Below are positions 1 through 6,863 of a DNA stretch of 10,771 nucleotides, piece by piece. Positions within the stretch are counted from its first letter, which is position 1; every line of letters starts with the position of its first letter. Origin of the DNA: CAZEFK01 sp964511405 (GTDB lineage Bacteria > Pseudomonadota > Alphaproteobacteria > Elsterales > Elsteraceae); the NCBI GenBank assembly GCA_964511405.1, contig CAZEFK010000231.1, forward strand, positions 1 through 10,771. Direction: 5' to 3'. The notes beneath the pieces were generated by a model. That model was not told the DNA's origin. It did no database searches and was given only the letters and a program-made list of their open reading frames with translations. The translations under genes were made by a program, and so were the position numbers.

Positions 1-2
1 AG

Positions 3-578
3 GTCGACGGCGAGCAGATCGGCTACGAGCTGCGCGGCGACCGGCTGCGCCGGCTGTCCGAACGCGCGGTCGCGCGCCAGCGCAGCCGCATCGGCATGGT
101 CTTCCAGCAGTTCAACCTCTATCCGCACATGACCGTGCTGGAAAACGTGGTCGAGGCGCCGGTCGGGGTCCATGGCCGGCCGCGCCGCGAGGCCGAAGCC
201 GAGGCCCGCGAGCTGCTGGCCCGGGTCGGGCTGGCCGACCGCGCCGGGGCCTATCCCCGCCAGTTATCCGGCGGCCAGCAACAGCGCGTCGCGATCGTCC
301 GTGCCCTGGCGATCCGGCCGCGCCTCATGCTGTTCGACGAGCCGACCTCGGCCCTCGACCCCGAGCTGGTCGGCGAGGTGCTGGCCACCATGCGCGACCT
401 GGCCGCCCAGGGCCTGACCATGATCGTGGTCACCCACGAGATCGGGTTTGCCAAGGAAGCCGCCGACCGCGTGGTGTTCATGGACGGCGGCGTGATCGTG
501 GAGCAGGGGCTGCCCGGCGATGTGCTGGTGGATCCCAAGCATTCGCGGACGCGGGCGTTCCTGGCGCGGGTGATCTGA
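3..578 (+). CDS. Polar amino-acid ABC transporter ATP-binding protein (5' truncated by window edge)
   Basis: This is the C-terminal 191 residues of an ABC ATPase of the GlnQ/HisP type, which powers import of polar amino acids at the inner membrane. The reading frame is open to the window edge, so the start and Walker A lie outside. Visible in order are the Q-loop (MVFQQFNLYPHMTVLENV, from position 96), the signature LSGGQQQRVAI, Walker B with D-loop (LMLFDEPTSALDPE), and the switch histidine in VVTHEIGFA. The phrases FNLYPHMTVLENV and THEIGFA are typical of the amino-acid branch and differ from the sugar branch seen at 1021-2119. Position 96 is an internal ATG and not the start, because coding continues upstream of it. 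The signature helix reads AIVRALA where AIARALA is usual, a mild change. Its permease and binding-protein partners are presumably upstream. Exact substrate cannot be told. Confidence 0.93.
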   Translation, partial: VDGEQIGYELRGDRLRRLSERAVARQRSRIGMVFQQFNLYPHMTVLENVVEAPVGVHGRPRREAEAEARELLARVGLADRAGAYPRQLSGGQQQRVAIVRALAIRPRLMLFDEPTSALDPELVGEVLATMRDLAAQGLTMIVVTHEIGFAKEAADRVVFMDGGVIVEQGLPGDVLVDPKHSRTRAFLARVI

Positions 579-582
579 TCAT

Positions 583-615
583 CTGTGGCACTCGCGGCTA
601 TAACGCCGCCCACAG
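583..615. terminator. Stem-loop at a convergent gene junction, possible terminator
   Basis: An outer stem CTGTGG (583-588) pairs with CCACAG (610-615), and an inner stem GCGGC (594-598) pairs with GCCGC (605-609) around the loop TATAAC. Five bases (589-593) bulge on one side. It lies just past the amino-acid ATPase stop and overlaps the last codons of the opposing membrane-protein gene, where a bidirectional terminator would be expected. No T-run follows on either strand, so it does not meet the usual intrinsic terminator pattern. The structure is seen in sequence; its function is inferred. Confidence 0.35.
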
Positions 616-969
616 CGCCAAGACGGCAAGGGGATACCAGGCCCAAGCCAGCAAGGCGACCGACCCGAGCAGGGCCTTTCCTCTTGCGCGCAGATAGGAC
701 GATGCGGTGAGGCCCACTGCCGAGATCAGCGGATTGATCATCCAAGGCGCCGCATTCAGCAACGTATGGTGCTGAAGACGGAGACCTTCCATGTAATAGA
801 CGGATAAGAGGTTGAACGAAAAGGCTGTGATAGCCGCGAGGACGTAATTCGTCCCCAGCGCGGCCCGATGGAGCGGGCCCGATGAATGTGGCCTTACGAG
901 CTGAGGCCCCAGCCATGCTGCGATGGCTCCGACCATCAAGGGGCCAAAGAAGAGCACTCCTGAACTCAT
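598..969 (-). CDS. Small integral membrane protein, four predicted helices, unknown function
   Basis: The 123-residue product is strongly hydrophobic. About four membrane segments can be read: residues 2-22, 46-70, roughly 84-102, and 108-123 at the extreme C-terminus (ending in ALWAAL). Short polar links include HSSGPLHRA and YLRARGK. I do not recognise the family. The ATG at 967-969 was chosen; an in-frame TTG at 994-996 would add nine polar residues (RSHRASDR region), and neither has a strong Shine-Dalgarno sequence. The gene is 51 bp downstream of the sugar-transport ATPase gene on the same strand, so it may be read through from that operon or have its own promoter. By eye its GC content is clearly lower and its codon use less GC-biased than the transporter genes on both sides, which hints at separate origin. 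The regular hydrophobic pattern argues for a real gene, but support is moderate. Confidence 0.6.
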   Translation of the reverse strand: MSSGVLFFGPLMVGAIAAWLGPQLVRPHSSGPLHRAALGTNYVLAAITAFSFNLLSVYYMEGLRLQHHTLLNAAPWMINPLISAVGLTASSYLRARGKALLGSVALLAWAWYPLAVLALWAAL

Positions 970-1020
970 GCGGTCCGAGGCGCGGTGCGAGCGCAAAAAC
1001 GTCGTCGCGACTCTTGAGGC

Positions 1021-2119
<1,099 letters not shown>

Positions 2120-2124
2120 GGGCG

Positions 2125-3024
2125 CTATCCCTTCACGGCGCCGGCGGCGATGCCGCGGACGAACCAGCGGCCCGACACCAGATAGACCAGCATCGGCACC
2201 AAGGCGGTGAGGAGCGTGGCCGCCATGTCGACATTGTAGGCGCGCTCGCCGGTGGTCGAATTGACGATGTTGTTGAGCTGGACGGTCATGGGCAGGTTCT
2301 CGCGGCCGGCGAACACCAGGCCGAACAGGAAGTCGTTCCAGATGCCGGTGACCTGCAGGATTGCGGCGACCACGAACATCGGCAGGCTCATGGGCAGGAT
2401 CAGGTGGGTGAAGATCCGCACCACCCCGGCGCCGTCGACGCGCGCGGCGTTGAACAGCTCGATCGGCAGCCCGGCATAGAAGTTGCGGAACAGCAGGGTC
2501 ATGACCGGCATGCCGAAGATCGTGTGCACGACCACGATGCCGGGCAGCGAGCCATAGAGGCCCACGGTCGCCAGGATCCGGACCAGGGGATACAGGAACA
2601 CCTGGTAGGGCACGAAGGCGCCTATCATCAGGATCGCGAACAACAGGTTGGCGCCGCGCACCCGCCAGAACGCCAGCAGGTAGCCGTTGAGCGCGCCGAG
2701 CGCGATCGACAGCGCCATGCTCGGCACCAGGATGCGCAGGGAATTGACGAAGCCGACGCGGATGCCGTTGCAGGACAGGCCGGTGCAGGCCTCGCCCCAG
2801 GCCTGGCGCCAATATTCGAGGGTCGGCGCCGGCGGCAGCGCCACGATCGAGGTGGCGCGGATCTCGGGCATCGACTTCAGCGACGTCACCACCATCACAT
2901 AGAGCGGGATGGCGAAGAACAGCGCGGCCGAGGCCAGGAAGGCATAGAGGCCGATGCGCCCGGGCGTCAGCCGCCGGGGCCGCGGGCCGAACGGCTCGGC
3001 CGGGTCGAGGGCCGCGGCGGTCAT
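2125..3024 (-). CDS. CUT1 sugar ABC transporter permease, MalG/GtsC type
   Basis: The 299-residue product is an inner-membrane permease with about six helices, forming the channel with the MalF-type partner upstream. The first helix is near residues 23-47, followed by a periplasmic loop with two cysteines (80 and 85). The EAA cytoplasmic loop that docks the ATPase is at 189-211 (ELFNAARVDGAGVVRIFTHL then ILP). The phrases GIWNDFLFG, YNVDMAA and the C-terminal end AGAVKG are what I remember from glucose/mannose permeases such as Pseudomonas GtsC, supporting a hexose substrate; that assignment is by recall and not by alignment. The ATG at 3022-3024 overlaps the upstream permease stop in an ATGA arrangement, so the two are likely translationally coupled. 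The open frame continues upstream of this ATG only as an antisense-like shadow. Confidence 0.95.
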   Translation of the reverse strand: MTAAALDPAEPFGPRPRRLTPGRIGLYAFLASAALFFAIPLYVMVVTSLKSMPEIRATSIVALPPAPTLEYWRQAWGEACTGLSCNGIRVGFVNSLRILVPSMALSIALGALNGYLLAFWRVRGANLLFAILMIGAFVPYQVFLYPLVRILATVGLYGSLPGIVVVHTIFGMPVMTLLFRNFYAGLPIELFNAARVDGAGVVRIFTHLILPMSLPMFVVAAILQVTGIWNDFLFGLVFAGRENLPMTVQLNNIVNSTTGERAYNVDMAATLLTALVPMLVYLVSGRWFVRGIAAGAVKG

Positions 3025-3980
3025 GCCGGCCTCCTGATGCGGCGGCGCCATTGGCGCAGATAGAGATAGGGCGCGACGATCGCCAGCACCGTGACCAGCA
3101 TGCTGGTCGAGGCCGCGGTCGCCAGGCCCAGGTTGGCGCGGTTGAACAGGCTGTCCATGACGAACTTGGCCGGCACCTCCGAGGCCAGGCCCGGCCCGCC
3201 GTCGGTCAGCGCCACCACCAGGTCGTAGAGGCGCACCACCGAGATCGCCAGCAGCACGCCGGTGGTGGCGAAGGTCGGCCCGAGCATCGGCAGCACGACC
3301 GACAGGTAGAAGCGCCAGCGCGGGATGCCCTCGACCCGCCCGGCCTTCCATAGCTCCTCGTCGATGCCGCGCAGTCCGGCCAGCGTGATCGCCATGACCA
3401 GGCCGGAGCCGTGCCAGACCGCGGCGATCACCAGCGTATAGACGACCATGTCCTGGTCGACCAGCCAGTCGAAGGTGAAGCCGGTCCAGCCCAGGTCGCG
3501 CACCAACTTCTGCACGCCCAGGCCGGGATTGAGCATCCACTGCCAGATCAGGCCGGTGACCACGAACGACATCGAATAGGGATACAGATAGACCGAGCGG
3601 AACAGGGTCTCGCCGCGCACCCGCTGGTCGATCAGCACCGCCATCAGGCCGCCCAGGGCCATCGCCGCGGCCACGAAACCCGTGCCGAAGATCACCAGAT
3701 GCTCGACCGACAGCTGCCAGCGCTCGTTGCCGAGCAGGCGGGCATATTGCAGGAGGCCGACGAAGGTGCTGCTGGGCAGGTTGCGCGAGGCGGTGAACGA
3801 GATGCGCACGGTCCACAGCGTGCAGCCGATATAGACCGCCAGGACCACGATCGCGGCCGGCAGCAGAAGCAAACCCGCGGTCAGCCGCTGGGTGCCGAGC
3901 CGGCGCCAGGGGCGCCGGGCATCGCCGGCTGCGGCGGCCGCCGGCCGCCGCAGCGCCTCGGAGCGGCCGCCGGCCGGCAT
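3021..3980 (-). CDS. CUT1 sugar ABC transporter permease, MalF/GtsB type
   Basis: The 319-residue product is the second inner-membrane permease of the sugar importer. A basic, alanine-rich N-terminal tail (1-30) precedes the first helix (33-56). The EAA loop is at about 207-231 (IDEELWKAGRVEGIPRWRF, ending VVLP) and departs from the textbook EAA by having WKAG, a variation common in MalF-type subunits. The phrases YLYPYSMSFVVTGLIWQWML and LTDGGPG are typical of the family. The ATG at 3978-3980 is 2 bp after the binding-protein stop and lacks a clear Shine-Dalgarno sequence, which fits translational coupling. The gene overlaps the next permease by four bases. There is no other methionine before the first helix, so the start is fairly safe. 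Confidence 0.94.
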   Translation of the reverse strand: MPAGGRSEALRRPAAAAAGDARRPWRRLGTQRLTAGLLLLPAAIVVLAVYIGCTLWTVRISFTASRNLPSSTFVGLLQYARLLGNERWQLSVEHLVIFGTGFVAAAMALGGLMAVLIDQRVRGETLFRSVYLYPYSMSFVVTGLIWQWMLNPGLGVQKLVRDLGWTGFTFDWLVDQDMVVYTLVIAAVWHGSGLVMAITLAGLRGIDEELWKAGRVEGIPRWRFYLSVVLPMLGPTFATTGVLLAISVVRLYDLVVALTDGGPGLASEVPAKFVMDSLFNRANLGLATAASTSMLVTVLAIVAPYLYLRQWRRRIRRPA

Positions 3981-3982
3981 CG

Positions 3983-5233
3983 TCAGTCCGTCGAGGCCAG
4001 GGCGCCGGCGAACTTGTCCGCGAAGGCCGCGGCCGTCATCGACGGCGTGTTCCAGTAGTTGCTGATCACGTCCTCGGTCGCGCCGGTCACGTCCGAGGTG
4101 ACCAGCATCTCGACCGCCGGGATCTGGCGCTGCGGATCCTTCAGCAGCTGCGCCGCACGCTGGGCGCAGATGTCGAGGCTGGACATGTCGATGTCCTGGC
4201 GGATCGGGATCGAGCCCTTCTTGGCGTTGAACGCCAGCTGGGTGGTGGGGTCCATCAGGACCTTGACCAGCAGCTGCTGCGCCTTGACCTGCGCCGGGTC
4301 CGACGTCTTGGCCATGACGAACACGTCACCGCCCATGATGTAGTCGGGATCGCCCGAACCCTGGCCGAGCACGGTGCAGCCATACTCCTTGCCCGGCGTC
4401 AGGTGGGCATTGATGAACTCGCCCTTGGCCCAGTCGCCCATGATCTGCATGGCGGCCTTGCCCTGGATCACCATCCCCGTGGCATCGTTCCAGTTGCGGC
4501 CCGGGCTGCCGGGGTCGACCAGGCCGCGCAGCTTGGCGAAGGTCTCGGCCACCGCCTTGAAGCCGTCGCCCTTGACCGCCTTCGGATCCTTGTCGCGGTA
4601 GACCGCGTAATAGAGGTCGCGACCGCCCTTCTGCTCCAGCACGACGTTGAACAGGCCGCGCTCCCAGGTCTTCTGGCCGCTGAAGGCCAGCGGCACGACC
4701 CCGGCGGCCCGCAGCTTGTCGGCGTCGGCGAGCACGTCGTCCCAGGTCTTGGGCGGCTGCAGGCCGGCTTTCTCGAAGACCGCGGTGTTGTACCACAGCC
4801 AGGCCTGGCCATGGATGTTGATCGGCACGGCGTAGTACTTGCCGTTGCGGGTGACCGCCTTGACGAAGGCGGCGGGGACGACCTTGTCCCAGCCGCCGGC
4901 CTTGGCCTCGGCGTCGACGTCGTTCAGCAGGCCGTTGGCGATGATGTCGTCGAACTGCTTGCCGGTGTTGAACTGCATCGCGGTCGGCGGCTGGCCGCCG
5001 ACGATGCGGTTGATGGCGGCGGTTCGCGCGTTCGAGCCGCCGGCGATCGCCGTGTCGACCCAAGTGCCGCCGGCCTTGTTGAAGGCGTCGGCGAAGACCT
5101 TGACCGCCGCCGACTCGCCGGCCGACGTCCACCAGTGGATCACCTCGGCCTTGAGCTCCTCGGCCTGGACCGCGCCGGCCCAACCGAGCGCGACGGCCAA
5201 TGCCAAGGCGGATGTCGTCAGTCGCAGCGTCAT
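3983..5233 (-). CDS. CUT1 sugar-binding periplasmic protein, glucose/mannose (GtsA) type
   Basis: This is the extracytoplasmic solute receptor of the importer, 416 residues. A signal peptide (MTLRLTTSALALAVALGWAG, cleaved after AVQA at about residue 24) precedes the mature domain starting EELKAEV. The early motif HWWTSAGE (33-40), then AIAGGSN, INIHGQAWLWYN and MGDWAKGEF (265-273), are the pattern I associate with glucose/mannose-binding proteins of the GtsA kind, where the tryptophans stack on the sugar. Two cysteines (286 and 356) could form a periplasmic disulfide. The ATG at 5231-5233 was chosen over one 33 bases upstream because it starts the signal peptide exactly and has a strong Shine-Dalgarno (GGGAGGGAG, 5236-5244). 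It is the first gene of the operon and is preceded by a promoter and a LacI-type operator. The hexose substrate is inferred. Confidence 0.95.
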   Translation of the reverse strand: MTLRLTTSALALAVALGWAGAVQAEELKAEVIHWWTSAGESAAVKVFADAFNKAGGTWVDTAIAGGSNARTAAINRIVGGQPPTAMQFNTGKQFDDIIANGLLNDVDAEAKAGGWDKVVPAAFVKAVTRNGKYYAVPINIHGQAWLWYNTAVFEKAGLQPPKTWDDVLADADKLRAAGVVPLAFSGQKTWERGLFNVVLEQKGGRDLYYAVYRDKDPKAVKGDGFKAVAETFAKLRGLVDPGSPGRNWNDATGMVIQGKAAMQIMGDWAKGEFINAHLTPGKEYGCTVLGQGSGDPDYIMGGDVFVMAKTSDPAQVKAQQLLVKVLMDPTTQLAFNAKKGSIPIRQDIDMSSLDICAQRAAQLLKDPQRQIPAVEMLVTSDVTGATEDVISNYWNTPSMTAAAFADKFAGALASTD

Positions 5234-5235
5234 CA

Positions 5236-5244
5236 CTCCCTCCC
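5236..5244 (-). promoter_or_regulatory. Ribosome binding site of the sugar-binding protein gene
   Basis: GGGAGGGAG lies two bases before the ATG at 5233, with its GGAGG core (5239-5243) five bases from it. It fixes the start there and excludes the upstream in-frame ATG at 5266, which falls inside the operator region. Strong initiation suits a binding protein, normally made in excess over its permeases. Confidence 0.75.
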
Positions 5245-5261
5245 TGCAGCCATTCCGGCTT

Positions 5262-5275
5262 TGCAATCGATTACA
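5262..5275. promoter_or_regulatory. LacI-family-type operator palindrome
   Basis: The sequence TGCAATCGATTACA is a 14-bp palindrome broken only at positions 3 and 12, with a central CG. It fits the TGnAAnCGnTTnCA pattern typical of LacI/GalR-family operators. It begins three bases downstream of the predicted -10 box and would cover the transcription start, the classical position for repression relieved by a sugar or its derivative. No LacI-type regulator gene is in the window, so the protein that binds is unknown. Confidence 0.7.
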
Positions 5276-5278
5276 CGG

Positions 5279-5306
5279 ACCATAGCATTATTTTGGAGCC
5301 CGTAAA
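5279..5306 (-). promoter_or_regulatory. Predicted sigma-70 promoter of the sugar ABC operon
   Basis: On the minus strand, TTTACG (5301-5306) and TATGGT (5279-5284) are 16 bases apart, each matching four of six consensus positions. The stretch is AT-rich against its surroundings. It lies upstream of the binding-protein gene and next to the operator. The assignment is by pattern only. Confidence 0.45.
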
Positions 5307-5454
5307 TAGGCCTTGTTGGCGGGGCGGTGGCCGATGCCGATGGAGCTGCCTCGAGCGGCGTCCGCCCCGGCTTATTGGAGGGCGACGGGCCCGACGATCA
5401 TCGCCGGGGACGCGACCCGCGTGCGTGCCGCTGCGGTCACTGACGAGCCGAGAC

Positions 5455-5712
5455 TTAGAAGTTACTTCGGTATCGATTGGTTACGGGATTGTACTGTAAG
5501 TATAGCGGACAAAATAGTTCCTTGGTGATGAAAGAAAACCGGAAGCCTGTATCGGTCGCATACCAGCATCGTCTGTAGCGGACGTCGCCGGTTTGTTGTT
5601 CGGTCACGAAGTTCGCGAGTTGCCAATCGTCGTCATCGTCGCTGAACTGGGCTCGAGCACCGCCGGTGGTGACCACGAGAACTGCGGCAATCAGCGCTCC
5701 CCATCTCCGCAT
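5455..5712 (-). CDS. Small secreted protein with two cysteines, unknown function
   Basis: The 85-residue product begins with a clear signal peptide (MRRWGALIAAVLVVTTGGARA, cleavage after residue 21). The mature part is about 64 residues. It starts with an acidic run, FSDDDDDW, and has two cysteines (49 in RRCWYAT and 68 in LFCPLY) that could form a disulfide in the periplasm. It is rich in aromatic residues (FRFSF, YLQYNP), suggesting a small beta-rich fold. The ATG at 5710-5712 has a good Shine-Dalgarno (GAGGGAG, about six bases before it). The gene lies 69 bp downstream of the aminotransferase on the same strand. The 3' half has lower GC than its neighbours. I recall small periplasmic hypothetical proteins with a similar cysteine, aromatic and Asn-Pro pattern but no assigned function. 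Confidence 0.75.
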   Translation of the reverse strand: MRRWGALIAAVLVVTTGGARAQFSDDDDDWQLANFVTEQQTGDVRYRRCWYATDTGFRFSFITKELFCPLYLQYNPVTNRYRSNF

Positions 5713-5781
5713 GATCGACTCCCTCGCCGCACCCGGGCAAAGGTTGCACAGGTTCGACGAGTTTTCTACCGTGCTTGGCCC

Positions 5782-6714
5782 CTACGCCGCCGGCAGCCGG
5801 TCCAGGTACTGCTGCACGAAATCGCAGCCCACGGCCGCCACATAGGCGTCGATCAGGCGGCGCGTGACCGGGCCGGGGCCGGTCCAGGGCTCGGGGCCCA
5901 CCGGCAGGCCGTTGAACAGGCGCACCGGCAGGATGCACAGGCTGGTGGAGGTCAGGAACATCTCGTCGGCATTGGCGGCATCGAACAGGTCGATGTCCTC
6001 CTCGCTGCCGGGGATCGCGAGCTCGGCCGCCAGGTCCAGGGTCATGCGCCGGCTGATGCCCGGCAGCACATAGCGCTCGCGCGGCGTGCGCAGGTGCCCG
6101 CCCTCGACCACGAAGATGTTGCTGCCTTCGCCCTCGGCCAGATTGCCGTTCTCGTCCAGCAGGATCGGCCAGGCCTGGGGCCGGGCGGCCTTGATCGGCT
6201 GGGCGGCCAGGATCAGGTTCAGGTAGTTGTTCATCTTGGCCCGCGGGCTGAGCATGCCGGGCGCGGTCCGGCGCACCGTCGCGGTCATGACCTCGGCGCC
6301 GTCGCGGAACATCGCCGCCCGCTCCCGAAGCGGCAGCGGCGTCACGTCGATCACCACGTTCGGGCCGGTATGCGCCCAGCCCTCGTCGCCGACCGCCGCG
6401 ACGCCGCGGCTGACGCGCTGGCCGACCCACCAGTCGCCGTGGGGTCCGCGCAGGTGCTCGTTGCGGGCCACCACCTCTTCGCTGGCCGCCACCATCTCCC
6501 GGGGCGAGAGGCCGGGATCGATGCGCAGGTAGCGCAGCGACCGGTAGAGCCGCTCGACATGCTCGGCCAGCCGGAATGGCGTGCCGTGGAAGGTGCGGGT
6601 CATGTCGAACGCGCCGTCGCCGGATTTCCAGCTGCGGTCGCGGTAGGGGATCAGCACTTGGCCCTCCGGCATGAGGGTGCCGTTGAACCAGGCGACGCGC
6701 GTGTTGGTCAGCAT
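5782..6714 (-). CDS. Class IV (fold-type IV) PLP-dependent aminotransferase
   Basis: The 310-residue product is a cytoplasmic transaminase of the branched-chain, D-amino-acid and aminodeoxychorismate-lyase family. Visible are SGDGAFDMTRTF (31-42), the PLP-pocket segment RLAEHVERLYRSL, the catalytic Lys160 in SPRAKMNNYLNLILA, the cofactor-binding glutamate in AEGEGSNIFVV (E194), and TSTS (255-258), which contacts the PLP phosphate. The pattern around Lys160 resembles branched-chain aminotransferases more than the lyases, but the sequence does not settle donor and acceptor. An in-frame GTG two codons upstream (6718-6720) is possible; the ATG at 6712-6714 is preferred because GAGGG lies five bases before it. 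It is divergent from the Sel1-protease gene and may be co-transcribed with the small secreted protein. No biosynthetic cluster surrounds it. Confidence 0.92.
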   Translation of the reverse strand: MLTNTRVAWFNGTLMPEGQVLIPYRDRSWKSGDGAFDMTRTFHGTPFRLAEHVERLYRSLRYLRIDPGLSPREMVAASEEVVARNEHLRGPHGDWWVGQRVSRGVAAVGDEGWAHTGPNVVIDVTPLPLRERAAMFRDGAEVMTATVRRTAPGMLSPRAKMNNYLNLILAAQPIKAARPQAWPILLDENGNLAEGEGSNIFVVEGGHLRTPRERYVLPGISRRMTLDLAAELAIPGSEEDIDLFDAANADEMFLTSTSLCILPVRLFNGLPVGPEPWTGPGPVTRRLIDAYVAAVGCDFVQQYLDRLPAA

Positions 6715-6719
6715 GGGCA

Positions 6720-6724
6720 CCCTC
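6720..6724 (-). promoter_or_regulatory. Ribosome binding site that sets the aminotransferase start
   Basis: GAGGG on the minus strand ends five bases before the ATG at 6714. Its last G is the first base of the alternative GTG start at 6720, so that start would have no usable Shine-Dalgarno. This supports the shorter protein. Confidence 0.65.
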
Positions 6725-6801
6725 GCTTGCGATCGGACGGCCGATGGACGGTCGATCTTGGGCGACGGGCGGGCCGGAACGCTACCCCGCCATCAAGTCC
6801 C

Positions 6802-6830
6802 TTGCGATTGTCACGTCTTTTGCGTGCAAT
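6802..6830 (+). promoter_or_regulatory. Predicted sigma-70 promoter of the Sel1-protease gene
   Basis: TTGCGA (6802-6807) and TGCAAT (6825-6830) are 17 bases apart, each matching four of six consensus positions. It stands 33 bp before the ATG at 6864, in the most AT-rich part of the divergent spacer. The boxes overlap the dyad at 6805-6832. Confidence 0.4.
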
Positions 6831-6832
6831 CG
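6805..6832. repeat. Inverted repeat in the divergent spacer, possible operator or hairpin
   Basis: Arms CGATTG (6805-6810) and CAATCG (6827-6832) enclose a second matching pair, CACG (6812-6815) and CGTG (6823-6826), around a seven-base centre. A single T at 6811 is unpaired. That makes ten base pairs in a 28-bp element, a strong dyad for an intergenic region. Its position across the -35 and -10 boxes suggests a repressor site controlling the protease gene or both divergent genes. A transcribed hairpin is less likely, since transcription of the protease gene would begin just after it. Confidence 0.5.
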
Positions 6833-6863
6833 GGACGTCGGACGGACGGAGCCGGGGGCAACG

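Noticed and set aside
992..1020. A T-run (TTTTT on the minus strand) after the sugar ATPase stop, as a possible terminator.
   Set aside because: The preceding bases form only the short palindrome GTCGCGAC with no loop, and no stable stem directly abuts the T-run.
4403..5305. A 300-codon plus-strand open frame opposite the sugar-binding protein gene.
   Set aside because: The opposing frame encodes a complete signal peptide and binding-protein motifs, while this one reads as low-complexity G/V/D/R-rich sequence typical of antisense shadows.
5466..5483. A second ATCGAT core (TATCGATTGG) about 200 bp upstream of the LacI-type operator, as a possible looping site.
   Set aside because: It lies in the coding end of the small secreted protein, lacks the outer palindromic bases and matches the operator pattern poorly.
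5313..5528. A 71-codon plus-strand open frame in the spacer upstream of the sugar operon.
   Set aside because: The first half has GC-rich codons, but there is no ribosome binding site or recognisable motif, and its second half is antisense to the small secreted protein gene. A degraded gene remnant is possible but unsupported. I see nothing else certain in 5307-5454.
6731..6757. Short inverted repeats (ATCGG/CCGAT and GATCG/CGATC) upstream of the aminotransferase start.
   Set aside because: The arms are only five bases and overlap one another in GC-rich sequence, so chance is a sufficient explanation.
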